Origin: Eublepharis macularius | Taxonomy: Eukaryota; Chordata; Lepidosauria; Squamata; Eublepharidae | Assembly: GCF_028583425.1 (NCBI RefSeq) | Contig: NC_072806.1 | Coordinates: 36,998,001 to 37,062,000, forward strand | DNA length: 64,000 nt | Direction: 5' to 3' | Shown: piece after piece, positions 1 to 11,806 of the stretch | How the letters are laid out: each line of letters starts with the position of its first letter | How positions within the stretch are numbered: the first letter of the stretch is position 1 | Notes under the pieces: model-generated | What the model was told of the DNA's origin: nothing | Databases searched by the model: none | The model's input: the letters and a program-made list of their open reading frames with translations, nothing else | Made by a program: the position numbers and the translations under genes

Positions 1-11
1 GACTTTCTAGC

Positions 12-340
12 GCAGCACCCTGTTGCATGCAGAGTTCAGCCAGATGCACCAGGAAAGTCACAAGCAGGGTCACAGAGATCAAAGCACCCCCCCATTGTTG
101 CCCCCTAACCACCTGCATTCAGAGGTATATTGCCTCTCAACATGCAAGTTTCTCTCACATTGTGGCTCATAACCATTATGGACCTGTCCTCTGTGGATGT
201 GTCTAATCCCCCTTTAAAGCCATCTATAGAGCCCATCAGCACGTCCTGTGCCTGTGAATTTCATGTGCTTCATTATATGAAGAAGTGCTTTCTTTTGTGC
301 ATCTCAAATCCTCTGTCCATCAATGTACTGGCTGCATTTC
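12..340 (+). repeat. CR1-type LINE-derived fragment (old)
   Basis: No ORF is conserved here. The segment is homologous to 53336-53640 in the same window: both share the order of the blocks 'CAGAGGTA', 'TAACCATT', 'TAATCCCC' with 'TTTAAAGC', followed by a 'GTGAATT/AAGTT' stretch and an ATTATATGA-like end. The consensus is a high-copy amniote repeat that I attribute to the CR1 group from general knowledge. The family assignment is an inference and the copy is strongly diverged. Confidence 0.5.
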
Positions 341-377
341 CCTCTTATAACTCCACAACAAAGAGGAATGGGGACTG

Positions 378-513
<136 letters not shown>

Positions 514-550
514 GAAGCTTGGAAACCAGTGGAAGTTGCAATGGATCAAT

Positions 551-774
551 GAGAGCCAGTGTTCTGTCGTGGTTAGTGCTGGACTAGATCCTGGAGATCC
601 AAGTTCAAATCCTTGCTCTGCCATGGAAGCTCGCTGGGTATCCTTAGACGGGTCACACTGTCTTCCTAACCCGCCTCACAGGATTGTTGTGAGAATAAAA
701 TGGATGTAAGGAGACTGATACCGCTTTGGGTCCCCCTTGGGGTGAAAGGCAGGGTATAAATAAAGTAAATAAAA
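551..774 (+). repeat. tRNA-derived squamate SINE
   Basis: The 5' part is tRNA-like: an A-box-like GTCGTGGTTAGTGCTGG, then a B-box-like AAGTTCAAATCC. It continues with TCTGCCATGGAAGC, the CCTCACAGGATTGTTGTGAG block, and a 3' end of the type GGGTATAAATAAAGTAAATAAA. The same unit recurs, mostly reversed, at about 11561, 29956, 35745, 38395 and 40660, and forward at 54640. Confidence 0.85.
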
Positions 775-1041
775 CAATAGATGCTCTGCTGCCACTGCGA
801 ATGTCTCTGCACTCAGCATCCCTGAGAGCTACACATCCAGCAGTCTGAGGGCCAAGCTACAGGTGACGAATGACACAGGTTGGACACTTGTCAGCTTCCC
901 TCAAGTTTTGATGGGAAATGTAGGCATCCTGGTCTCGCAGCTTGGCTCTCCGACTGCTGTCCAACGGACTTTTCAACTGCCACTTGTCCAACATTCCGCC
1001 AAGCTGCCTGCATTTCCCATCAAAACTTGAGGGAAGCTGAC

Positions 1042-1958
1042 TTCCGGTTTGGGATTTATGGAGGTCTGACGCAGCTCCAATTGCGGAGCTGACCGGACTG
1101 CCATTTTAAGCGGCCGGCGGGGGCAAATCAGCCCGCGGCCGACTGCTCTCAGGCGGAGAGCAGGCAAAGAACGCTCAAGACCTCAGGGCGCATCGATCTC
1201 GGGCGAGGGGGGGTTCTGCGCAACGGGCCCTCTCCCGACCCTTGAGGTCCCACCCTGTGACAGGTCGGCTACGATCTCTGCGGCAGTTTCGGGGCCAATG
1301 CGGTTGGCATAAGACCTACGTACCCAAGCTTCAATAGGGGAAAGAAGAGTAGAGGAGAAACTAAGATTGAAACAGTGATTACAACCCAAGGAAAGTGAAT
1401 GAGAAGGTAAAGATCACTATCTTCTGATACGGGACAGATTGTTAAAAGTAAAGAAGAATAAAAGTAGATTTTCAAACTGCAACAGGCTAATTACAAGGAG
1501 GGGAAGACTCGGCAAGAGTTGTATTAGAAAAAAGACTAAGTTTAAAGAAGTTATTAAAGAAATCGGACTATTGTTTTGAATACTTGCGGTTATGGAGCTG
1601 TGAGAAAATTTTACCATCGCGAGAGCTACTGTGGGAAGTCGGGAAACAGGAAGTACGTAATAACAATAGAGTTGCTGGAGAGAAGCGGCCCCTGCTGGAG
1701 GGCAGGAAGAAGGGAATCGCCATCTTTGAAAGGGGAAGAGCCGCGGCTTCAGCGGAAGAGGAAGTAAGCCATTTTGGATTACAAAAATCATAGAAGAACC
1801 ATAGAGAAAAGACGCCCGACATTTTGGATTTTCTAAAAGTTTTTTTTTTGCAAGAAGACCGGGACATTTAAATTAAAAACTAAAAAGACATTAAATTTTA
1901 CGCCACGGAGTTAAGGAAGAGGGCGGACTCGTGGGAGCGAGCTAAAGCAAGCCCCACG
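1042..1958 (+). promoter_or_regulatory. L1 5' UTR / internal promoter region
   Basis: This 917-nt region is GC- and CpG-rich in its first third and purine-rich afterwards. It has three GCCATNTT sites at 1100-1107, 1719-1726 and 1768-1775. The one at 1719 is the exact reverse complement of AAGATGGC, the YY1 core used by mammalian L1 promoters. Function as a promoter is inferred from its position and these sites. No long conserved ORF is present. Confidence 0.7.
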
Positions 1959-2729
1959 ATGTCGAAAAAAGAGTGGCAATCGGCAATAGAAAATCTAGAC
2001 AAAAAACTCTTAGAAGTGATTAAAGAACTTAAGGACATGAAGTTGATCAAAGAGGTTAAACAGACAGTGAAAAGTGAGCTGTCAGAAGTGAAGAAAAGTA
2101 TGGAAACAATGCAAAATGAATTGCAAGGAACACAGCAGAGAGTCAAAGTAGTGGAAGGCGCGGTGGAGAATCTAGCTGATACGCAACAAACAGAGATGAG
2201 GCTGATGAGGGGGAGAATGGCGGTTGCGGAAAGTAAACACATGGAGAAGCAGCTGAGATTTCGCGGCTTGCCGGAAGTGGAAGGAAAGACAGCGCAAGAA
2301 CAGATGACTGAGGTGTTAGCTGAATACCTGGGAAAGGAGGAGGAGGAAGTTGTGGCTATCCTGGACGTGGTATATCGTGTAAATTCAAGAATTGCGACCC
2401 AGAGGAAATTACCAAGAGATGTGATTGTGCAGTTCACGACCCGAAATATGAAAGAGAAGATTGTGACTAAACAGTTTCAAGATCCATTGGAGATTGACGG
2501 CAAGACGATTATCATTATGAAGGAATTACCCAGATCGGTGTTACTAGATCGGAAAAAATACAAAGCGCTAATTCAGATTCTGAAGGACATGAAAATCAGG
2601 TATAGATGGGAATTACCAGAAGGAGTGTCCTTTGAATTTGGAGGGGCCAAAAAGCGTATCAGATCTGAACGAGAGATGGAGCGATTTTTAAGGGATAATG
2701 AAAAGGACTTACCAGCAACAAGATTATGA
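1959..2729 (+). CDS. L1 ORF1 protein (RNA-binding chaperone), intact
   Basis: This is a 256-aa ORF starting at ATG 1959 in the context ACGATGT. Roughly residues 1-75 form a charged, heptad-like coiled coil rich in Lys, Glu and Leu, which in L1 proteins drives trimerisation. About residues 95-175 hold the RRM-like part (a KQLRFRGLPE-type start, and a PRDVIVQF strand around residues 150-160). The rest is a basic C-terminal domain. It is shorter than the mammalian protein because the coiled coil is short. The stop codon TGA (2727-2729) overlaps the ORF2 start. Family knowledge: it coats L1 RNA and acts in the cytoplasmic RNP. Confidence 0.93.
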   Translation: MSKKEWQSAIENLDKKLLEVIKELKDMKLIKEVKQTVKSELSEVKKSMETMQNELQGTQQRVKVVEGAVENLADTQQTEMRLMRGRMAVAESKHMEKQLRFRGLPEVEGKTAQEQMTEVLAEYLGKEEEEVVAILDVVYRVNSRIATQRKLPRDVIVQFTTRNMKEKIVTKQFQDPLEIDGKTIIIMKELPRSVLLDRKKYKALIQILKDMKIRYRWELPEGVSFEFGGAKKRIRSEREMERFLRDNEKDLPATRL

Positions 2730-5700
2730 TTATGGAGTGTAAAGTTTTATCTTGGAATGTAAATGGACTTAATTCACCGAATAAGAGAAAAAGCATTTTC
2801 CACTGGCTATTAAAACAAAAATGTGATATTGTATGTTTGCAAGAGACCCATATTCGAAAACAGGACGTAAAATATTTAAAATCGAAAAAATTGGGTAATG
2901 ATTTTGCAGCGGCCTCTAATAAGAAAAAAAGAGGAGTGGTGCTCTATATAAAAGAGGAGCTGCAGCCAAAGTTTGTAATGAAGGATGTGGAAGCCAGATT
3001 CATAGCAGTGGAATGTATATGGAATTTAAAGAGAGTGCTGGTAGTCGGAATGTATGCACCTAATGGAGCAAAAGAAAGCTTCTTTGAGGATTTGAGGAAG
3101 CAACTAGATGAACTTTCATATGACCAGATAATTCTTGCTGGAGATTTCAATGGAGTGACAAATTTGGAATTAGATAAAAAATCATCAACTGCACAAAAGA
3201 AAAGAGGACTGTTACCAAAGCTGTTTTTTGAATTGATACAACAGGAAATCTTAGAAGATGTATGGAGAAGACAAAACCCTAAAAGTAGACAATTCACGTT
3301 CTTCTCCGCAAGACATTCTACACTATCGAGAATTGACATGATCTGGGCCTCAAAAGACTTAGCGTTATGGACTAAGGAGGTGGAAATAATGCCGATGGTA
3401 GGCTCGGATCACAATCCAATTATGTGGAAATTGGGGAGAAGGAGCAAAAGGAAAGGATGGAGAATAAATGAGGACTTGTTACAAGAGGGAGAGAACATGG
3501 AGATGCTGAGAAGAGAGACAAAGTTCTTCATACAATACAACATGAATAAAGAAGTACCAACCAACAAGGTTTGGGACACCTACAAGGTGGTAATTAGGGG
3601 CATACTAATGGACTTAAATGGAAGAGCCAGAAAAAAGAAAGAGGAGAAGAGACAGGAGATTATGGAGAAAATAAAAGCCAAAGAAATACAGCTAAAGAAG
3701 AGACCAGGGAAAAAGAAAATTTATCAGGACTTTAAAATACTTCAAGAACAGCTGACAGCAATGAATAACAAAGAATTGGAGTGGAATCTTAAAAGACTGA
3801 ATCAAAAAGCGTTTGAAGGTGCAAACAAACCTGGGAAATATTTGGCATGGCAACTGAAAAAGAGAAAGGAAAAGAAAACAATAAATAAAATTTGTGAAGA
3901 TAACAAAACGTATTTGGAACAGACAGCCATTAGTAGAGCCTTCTATAAATGTTATGCTAAACTGTATAATAAGAAAGAGGTGAACAAAGAATCAATAGCG
4001 ACATATTTGGAGAAAATGAAGCTCCCAGTAATCTCGGAAGCTTGGAGAGATAGATTGAATAACGAAGTAACGGATGAGGAAATAAGAAAGGCAATACAGT
4101 CAACAAATCTGGGAAAGGCGCCAGGGCCAGATGGACTTACAGCTAAATTTTATAAGGCAATGGCCAACGAACTGGTACCATTCCTAAAAGAGGTGATCAA
4201 TGGAGTTTTAAAGGATCAACGGATTCCAGATACCTGGAATGAAGCTAACATATCATTGATCCCCAAAGAGGGCCAAGATCTGACTAATGTGAAAAATTAC
4301 AGACCTATATCGTTACTTAATAATGACTATAAAATCTTTGCGAAGATACTGGCGGAGAGAGTGAAGGGATGGCTTTCGGAAGTTATTGAGGAGGAACAAG
4401 CAGGCTTCTTGCCAGATAGACAAATCAGAGATAACCTAAGGACAGTGATCAATGCTATTGAATATTATGATATTATGATAATATTATGACAAATGGGAGA
4501 AAGATTCATAAGAGCAATTAAAGAAATCTATAGAGACCAGAATGCAGCAATTGTGGTGAATGATGAGGCTACTAAGAAACTGACCATAAGTAAAGGAACA
4601 AGACAAGGTTGCCCGTTGTCTCCGCTGTTATTTATTCTGGTATTGGAGATTCTGATGATACAAATACGACAAGATGAAGAAATTCGTGGAATAAAAATAA
4701 AAGACTTTTGCGGACGATATAATGTTAATTGTGGAAGACCCAACGGAGAACATGCCAAAAGTGATAAAGAAGATTAAGGAGTTTGGAGATTTGGCAGGGT
4801 TTTATATTAACAAAAAGAAGTCAAAGATATTATGTAAAAATATGACTAAGCAAAAACAACAACTGTTAATGGAAATAACAGACTGTGAAGTAACAAGTAA
4901 GGTGAAATATTTGGGAATTGAACTGACTGCAAAGAACATAGATCTATTCAAAAATAACTATGAAAAATTATGGACTCAGATTGAGCAAGATCTGATTAAA
5001 TGGAATAGATTGAATTTGTCATGGTTGGGAAGGATTGCAGCAGTTAAGATGAACGTGTTACCAAGAGTAATGTGTTTGCTACAGACAATACCAATTATCC
5101 GAGACTCTAAGCAGTTTGAAAAATGGCAGAGGAAAATATCAGATTTTGTTTGGGCAGGCAAGAAGCCTCGAGTGAAAATGAAAGTCTTACAAGATGCAAA
5201 AGAAAGAGGCGGAATGCAACTGCCCAATCTAAGACTTTACTATGATGCAATCTGCCTAGTGTGGTTGAAAGACTGGATGATGCTGAAGAATAAGAAATTA
5301 TTGGCCCTTGAGGGATATAAAAAAATATTTGGATGGCATGCATACCTATGGTATGATAAAGTAAAAGTGAACTCTATGTTCTTACATCATTACATACGGA
5401 GAAGCCTATTTGCAACTTGGAAGAAGTACAGAGATTATTTACAAGAAGGAACCCCCCTATGGGTGGTTCCATATGAGGTAATAGATCCGAGAGCTGTCGA
5501 TACTGAGCAACAGTGTTTAACGTATAAGGAGATAACCCGAATAGAATCTTCTAAACTTAAAATAAAGACACAGGACGAGTTATCACCAAACTATGATTGG
5601 TTTCAGTACAGACAGATCAGAGATCTCTACAATTCGGACTGTGCAAAGGGAGGCATAAGAACAGAAAATTCGGAACTAGAGCAGACACTTTTAAAAGAGG

Positions 5701-6386
5701 ACAAGAAGGAAATTTCCAAGGTATATCAAGTACTGCTGAAATGGTATACTGAAGATGAAATAGTTAAAGTACAAATGGTGAAGTGGGCCATAAATTTCAA
5801 CAAAGAAATAACAATGGAGGCATGGGAATACTTGTGGAAGAATACAATGAAGACTACGACGTGTACTAATATTAAAGAGAACATTTACAAAATGATTTAT
5901 CGTTGGTACATGACACCAAAGAAGATTGCGCTAGGGAATTTGAACACTTCTAACAAATGCTGGAAATGTAAAAAACATGAGGGTTCCCTGTATCATATGT
6001 GGTGGACGTGTGAGGTAGCTAGGCAGTACTGGGGGGAAATAATAAGAGTAATAAGTGAGATTTTACAATTTCAAATTAATAAGAACCCAGAACTCCTGCT
6101 ACTGAACTTGGGAATGGAGGATATTCCAGCTCAACACAGGACATTGTTATTTTACATGACAGCAGCGGCTAGACTTTTGTATGCGCAAAAATGGAAAGTA
6201 CAAGAAGTGCCAACTATTGAGGATTGGATTTACAAATTGCTGTATATGGCGGAAATGGACAAAATGACAAGAAAATTGAGAAACCTTGACCCAGGACAGT
6301 TCAACACAGACTGGGAGAAGCTGAAACAATATTTGGTGAAGAAATGGGAGGTGGGAGGAGAACTGTGGCAGTTTGAGAACTATTGA
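2726..6386 (+). pseudogene. L1 ORF2 (endonuclease/reverse transcriptase), broken by two deletions
   Basis: The frame opens at ATG 2726. Residues 1-240 are the APE-type endonuclease with its catalytic signature complete: N13, E40 in QETH, D140 and N142 in GDFN, D204, and S-D-H at 227-229. The RT starts near residue 465 (APGPDG), with YRPIS at 525-529 and QAGF at 558-561. The frame then stops at 4489. The segment holding RT motif A is missing there, and sequence resumes in another frame (MGERFIRAI, then GTRQGCPLSP). A second small deletion before 4707 shifts the frame again; the FADD motif survives at 4707-4718 and stays open to 6386. A CxxC-H-C knuckle lies near 5953-6012. It is therefore nicking-competent in outline but RT-dead. 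Confidence 0.93.
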
Positions 6387-7100
6387 AACATAATAAAATG
6401 CAGAGGGGGGTGACTTTACCGGGGGGTGGAGAGGCAAATGAGAATTTCTAAGCAGCTACCTTGTTAGATTGTTATACATATAATAATACATAGAATATTG
6501 ATAGAAAATAATTAACTATAAGGACTGACTAACTAATACTATTTTTGGTAAAAATTGTATAATGTACTAAATTGAATAAGTCTACCTGAAGATATATATG
6601 GGTCAAACTGTTTGATAACTTTTGATGATAGTTATATAGATGTATAATCAAAGTAGAATAAAAATAATAATATAATTAAATATAACTAAAGCAGAATGAA
6701 GATAAGATATGCAGAAAAAGTAACATATAGAGTATAAGTTAAATTGGTTGACTTATATGAATGTATGGTTTATATGGTTTATGGTTTACAGAAATATTTG
6801 AAATTATGAAAAAATGGGACAAATTGTTTGTCTAACATGGAAGAAGGGACTTAAAGATAGGGTACAGAGTATTAAAAATAGTTAAAGAATTATTGCTTAG
6901 AATAAAGGGAAAGTATATGTTTGCTAGATAGATGAATTTAAAATGAGTAAGGGAAAAGGGACAAAGGGTTGGAAAACTGTTGGAAGTCTACAAAAAGGGG
7001 GGGAAAGGGAGGGGGTTAGAAATTGGGAAATGGGGGAATTGATTGTAATGTGAAATTAAATTATTCTAATCCAATAAAAATTTTATTAAAAAAAAAAAAA
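6387..7100 (+). other. L1 3' UTR with G-rich tract and poly-A
   Basis: AT-rich and non-coding, with a run of guanine blocks at about 6996-7017 (GGGGGGG, GGG, GGGAGGGGG). This is a usual feature of vertebrate L1 3' UTRs and could form a quadruplex. AATAAA lies at 7073 and 13 adenines end the element. Confidence 0.85.
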
Positions 7101-7161
7101 CTTGAGGGAAGCTGACAAGTGGCCAACCTGTGTCAGGCATCACTTGTAGTTTGGCCCTGAG

Positions 7162-8959
7162 TCCTTTGAGGGTTACTGTTTGGGGAGAGGGGAAGAAATT
7201 CTCTTTGTCCACTTGCTGCACACCAGGCATGATGTTGTAAGCTTCTGTCATGTATTGTTCTCTGATATCTTTTTTTCAACACTGCAGATCTTCACATGCG
7301 TCCACGTTGAACCCGGATCCCCCTGGCCGAAGTCTACAACATCCCCCCTGTTTTCTTCAGTGGCAGAAATTCACTGCAGTAGTAACCCCGCACAGAGGCA
7401 CCCTCAGCAAAGCAACGTCTCCTAAGCGAAGTGCAACCCAGCTACATGTTCCCATGCGTTCTTTGTACGTGGCAGCTGAGGAAAATTGCTGACGGGTCTG
7501 AAGAGCCTGCTGTAAAGGCAGCAGAGGCAAAGAGAAAGAGAGAGAACATCTCAAAGGTTCTCTGCTGTTCGCTGGAGGACATTTTGACATGTGCTTAAAA
7601 GGTCAAAGAGAAACCTTATCTTTAAGGGGACCACTTAACGGCAGGAGCCTAAATAGCCACCTATATGTGGCTATTTAATTTAGGCAGAGCCACAACTGGC
7701 ATGGCAGGGCCTCTGTCAAGAGCCACATGGTAGCCGGGGCGCCAACCACCCAAGCCCTCCAGACTGACTGCTGAAGCCAAGACTATGGTAAGGACCAGCA
7801 GCGGTAGCTGCCACTCCCCCTCCTCCTCTTTGTGGAGTCCACCTGCACATCCCTTGTCTAAGAATGGGTTTGCCAGCTTATCCACTGCTGCTGCCGCCAC
7901 CGCCCTTCCTTGCCACCCACCCTGCATTTTCATCCACATTGGGCAGCAATGAGAAATACCCTTCTCCTTGACATGCTAATTTTCTTCTTGCAGGGGTTTT
8001 TGTGTGGAGGAGAAGGGTTCTAGCCTATACTATGTTTTAGCATGCCTGATTTCTACACGAAAGGATTTTTTTGTCAACCTGGCAGCGGCCACTGCTGCTG
8101 CTTGCACGGGGCTGGCTCTCTAAACTTTCCTTTAGCATTTAGGGAGGCTCATCAAAGGGTGTTTGGCCCCATCCTTATCAGTGCCCTGGAGTGATCACTG
8201 TAATTAGGTTCAAACACCTCCTTTCTCACTGCGTATACCCAACACAATTCTCTAGTATTATTATAAAGCAATATAACATACACACACACACACACGCATC
8301 TTTTGAGTGTTCTAGGTATTTTGCATACATACAGCCTTCTAAGGTAAGTCAGGATGATGGTCCCCCATACTGTAAGGAGCTGAGTAATAGGGTCTTGCTT
8401 AATTAATTTATTTACATTTCTGGCCCCTTTTGTTGCAGAGATATAAGAGGGAAGGCATATCTCCAAAAGGAAAAGAGCTAGAGACTTACTTTATTCAATA
8501 TATCCAATATATATATGCTATTCAATCACCAATTTAAATTTTTTAATTTAATTTTTTTTAAAACAGCCAGAGAAACATGCTGTGTGGAAGCCCTGTTACC
8601 TCTGCATGCTGTTAGCAGTTGCAGCAGCAATGGAGAAATGACACACACTTTTCCTTCTGCGATTTCAGTGCTCTTCTCTGAGTGGTATCACAGAACACTA
8701 CCTACACAAGTGCCTTGAACCTCATGCCCGCTTTAACTGATTGGAATTACATTTTTGCTTAAAAATGAAGTTTCTTCCATGGCAGTCTGAAAACTGCCAC
8801 CCATCCCCCCCCCAGCTAATCTGAAAGGAGATGACCCCTCAGCTCACTAGATCTGCAAAGCATGTTGCTGTTCAGGAACGCTGATGGACAGAAAGTCGGT
8901 CGTGTGTGTGGTGCACAGGAGCCAAACCGAGAAAGCCCATGAAGGTTGAAAGGTAGACT
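7162..8959. other. Intergenic, no gene seen
   Basis: No ORF with recognisable protein similarity. There is a short AC microsatellite at about 8280-8296 and a small perfect hairpin (AAATAGCCAC/GTGGCTATTT) near 7652-7676. Confidence 0.6.
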
Positions 8960-8967
8960 TGTCTTCC

Positions 8968-9299
8968 CAGGGCTTTTTTTTCTGGGAAAAGAGGTGGTGG
9001 AACTCAGTGATGGAACTCAGGACCGCACAATGATGTCACTTTGGGTCAGCTGGAACAAGGGGGGAGTTTTTTAAAGTTTAAATCACCCTCGGCGAAAATG
9101 GTCACATGGCCAGTGGCCCCACCCCCTGATCTCCAGACAGAGGGGAGTTTAGATTGCCCTCTGCGCTGCTCGGTGGCGCGGAGGGCAATCTAAACTCCCC
9201 TCTGTCTGGAGATCAGGGGGCGGGGCCACCGGCCATGTGACCATTTTCAAGAGGCGCCGGAACTCTGTTCCACCGAGTTCCAGCTGAAAAAAAGCCCTG
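8968..9299 (+). mobile_element. hAT-like MITE, family 1 copy A
   Basis: The termini are CAGGGCTTTTTTTCTGGG and, inverted, AAAAAAAGCCCTG. A perfect 8-bp target duplication TGTCTTCC sits at 8960-8967 and 9300-9307. The centre is a long hairpin built on CTCCAGACAGAGGGGAG and its complement. No coding capacity. Six more copies of this family are in the window. Confidence 0.95.
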
Positions 9300-9307
9300 T
9301 GTCTTCC

Positions 9308-10825
9308 TATAACCAGTTTTCATCCTTGTACATTCATGTCTGCATTACAGTAATGTAAGATATGAACAGAAATATCACCAAAGATCTTTACAGATATTTT
9401 CAGCAGCCTGTGTAATTTCCCTCCATCTACCCTAAGCTAATCCTTAGGAATGTAAAACAACAACTGGTGGATGTAATGCTACACAAAAGCGGATGTTCAG
9501 TGCAAGCTTGCACTTAGAACCCCGCTTCCCCTCCCCTGCATGTCCTTTTCTTCCCCTCACCTTTTCCGTGCAATTCTAAGCAAGCAAGAAAAAAGAGACA
9601 GACTGGAGACTGCTGAGGGGAAGAATTATATCCAGCATGTTCAAAGGAGAGCTGCCTCTCCCAATGAAAATGCATTGCTTTTTAGCTCTTGTCAGCTACC
9701 TTTTCTTCCCCTGGGCGGTTATGACACAGCTTCTAACTCCTCTGTCTGTTCCCTGTTCAAAGCCCCCCTCTTTCTTTGATTGAATGTTTGGGTCGTGGCT
9801 ATGTAGAATGCTGATGAGAAACTGCTCGATCCAGTCTCAAGCACTTACCCCTCTAAAGAGTCCTGTCTCTGAGTGACAGTGGCACCTTGACCCAATTGAT
9901 TGCCTGCTTTTATTTTTGTTTGGCAGTGGGGATTTTTGGAGATGCTGCTTGAGGGTGAAGAAGTGGACGGGAGGGGGCATGAAGGCTTTCATCCTGACTG
10001 TTGTATTCTCACAGAATTTACCACAAATGTGATTTGCCAGATCAGAGATGTGGAGAAATGTACTTTGCTTCAAGGATACCGCCTGCTATTGAGAGTCTGG
10101 GGGCTGCAAAAACCCCACATTCATTTTAAGAAGTTTTTCTGTCAATACAAGGACATGAAAGAGGAGAGAAATCAATTGCTCTCAAACACCACCATCCCAT
10201 CCTTAAGACTTGGTTATATAAATGCTTCCAGCTAGCAGAAAACAATCTAAAGGCCATCTTGTACTGTGGCAGGAATTTGGCATCTTGTAGTGGATAGACT
10301 TGGGCATGACAAATGCCAGATACCATCTGTTCCTGGAGAGGACAGGAAGAGAAGGACCCAAAGGGGGTGGGTAGAGAGAAGTAAAAAAATTCCCAGGACA
10401 TAGGGGAACAAGCTCCATTTTTGCAAAAACCATTTTTGAGGGTTCCTTTGGTGAGGACCATCTTGGCCAATTCCACCCTGATGGCTGCCATTGGCATGTG
10501 GAACTAACGAAAGGCCAGCAGCCCAAACAATGAGTCCAAGCTCATGGGAACCTATGAGGAAGTTGTAACTTTTAAATTTAAAGAGCCTGCCTTAGAATAA
10601 GACCAGCCAGGGTATGTGTAGGGCTGAGGGACAGAGGGCTGAAGGTTTGCTTTTTTCTTTGTATTCCTTGCTCGATCTGGTGCTGTGCAGAATAGGTTTG
10701 TGGGCTTTTTTGATAAATCTTTTTCTATTTTAAATACCACATGGACCTCTCTTATACAAACATGCTATCTAAAATGGGCACCAGGAGGAGGGAGGAGAGT
10801 ATGCAGGTGTGGTAAGCTGTCTTCA
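9308..10825. other. Intergenic, no gene seen
   Basis: Mixed-composition sequence with no credible ORF, RNA gene or recognised repeat. Confidence 0.6.
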
Positions 10826-10833
10826 TGGTAACC

Positions 10834-11365
10834 TAGGGCTGCCAGGTCCCCCTGTTCTCCTGGCAGGAGGTGGGACACCTGGCACTTACCTTCCCCTCCT
10901 TTTTCCTCGCACATGCATAACACGTGCTCCTGGCCTATACAATGACTTCACTTCCAGGAAGTGATATCATCGTGCAGGCAGCAGCTGCCCCTGAGAACAC
11001 CCCATGCTTTGTCCTGAATTAGGCTAGATCAGGCCCAAATCAGCTGGGTTTGGCCAAATTGGGCCGCTGCAGAGCATAGGAGTGCTACTGCACTCCACAA
11101 TGGCCCGATCCAGCCTGATTCAGGCCCAATCTGCCCTGATTTGGGCTGAATCGTCCCAGTTCAGTCCCAAATTGGCCCAAATCAGGCTGCTGCAGAGCGC
11201 ACTCCACAGCAGCTCAATTCAGGCTGGATTAGACCTGTGGGAGCACGCAGAGCCGCCCAGGAGCATGCCCCCGGGAGGTGTGTTCCTCCCCCACTGGTCA
11301 GTAAAGTGTGGGTGGAGGGTGGGAACAGGGGATCCTATGCCCCCAGCAGGGAACTAGCAACCCTA
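10834..11365 (+). mobile_element. hAT-like MITE, family 2 (TAGGGTTGCC ends)
   Basis: Ends TAGGGCTGCCAGG and, inverted, AGCAACCCTA. The perfect 8-bp duplication TGGTAACC is at 10826-10833 and 11366-11373. The interior has many short near-repeats of GGCCCAAATC/GATTTGGGCC type, giving multiple possible hairpins. Non-coding. Confidence 0.93.
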
Positions 11366-11560
11366 TGGTAACCAGTCATTGGGTAGAAGAAGACATAGGC
11401 ACTAGACCTAGGCATTGAATGGCAAAGCAGAACAGAATCTGGGGGTGCTGGCTTTCGTGGAGGGACTAGCAGAAATTGATCAGCTGGTGGCAGTGTACTG
11501 AAGAAGAGCATAAGAAAACCCTTCCAAGAGAGCAGCGCAGCACTAGGCAGAGACTTTTTA

Positions 11561-11806
11561 TTTAATTAATTGTCTTATTTATTTTAACCCCACCTTACTC
11601 CCCAGTTGGGACCCAAAGCAGCTTTCATCATTCTCCTCTCCTCCATGTTACTCTAACAACAACTTTGTGAGGTAGGTTAGGCTGAGAGTATGTGACTGGC
11701 CCAAAGTCACCCAGTGAGCTTCCACGGCATAGTGATGGCAGAGTGAGGGTTCGAACCCGGGCCTCCCAGATCCTAGTTCGACATGCTAACTGCTACACCA
11801 CTAGAT
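11561..11806 (-). repeat. tRNA-derived SINE, reversed
   Basis: The reverse complement of the 551-774 unit, including the block GGGTTCGAACCCGGGCC (B-box region) and GAGGTAGGTTAGGCTGAGAG. The tRNA head lies at the right end near ACTGCTACACCAC. Confidence 0.85.

Larger units (their letters stand above)
1042..7100 (+). mobile_element. Full-length L1 retrotransposon (about 6.06 kb), RT-defective
   Basis: The element runs from a 5' UTR (1042-1958) through ORF1, ORF2 and a 3' UTR to a poly-A tract (7088-7100). AATAAA lies at 7073-7078. A perfect 16-bp target duplication, CTTGAGGGAAGCTGAC, flanks it at 1026-1041 and 7101-7116, which defines both ends exactly. Full length with an exact duplication argues for fairly recent integration. 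Two lesions in ORF2 make it unable to supply its own reverse transcriptase. Confidence 0.95.
845..7161 (+). mobile_element. Short TIR DNA transposon (CTNAG-target group) split by an L1
   Basis: The left part (850-1041) and right part (7117-7156) are ends of one element with long inverted repeats: GGCCAAGCTACAGGTGAC on the left matches the reverse complement of the right end, and the similarity continues through ACACAGGTTGG and CAGCTTCCCTCAAG. The 5-bp repeat CTGAG flanks it (845-849 and 7157-7161). Without the L1 the element would be about 232 bp and would encode nothing. Its ends resemble those at 14335-15154 and 21353-21776. The 5-bp target suggests a hAT5-like group; that name is an inference. 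Confidence 0.8.

Noticed and set aside
551..640. Functional tRNA gene
   Set aside because: A- and B-box-like sequences are present but the cloverleaf is not, and the sequence is followed by a SINE body.
1898..2437. 179-codon minus-strand frame opposite L1 ORF1
   Set aside because: Antisense shadow of ORF1; Ser/Cys-rich with no domain.
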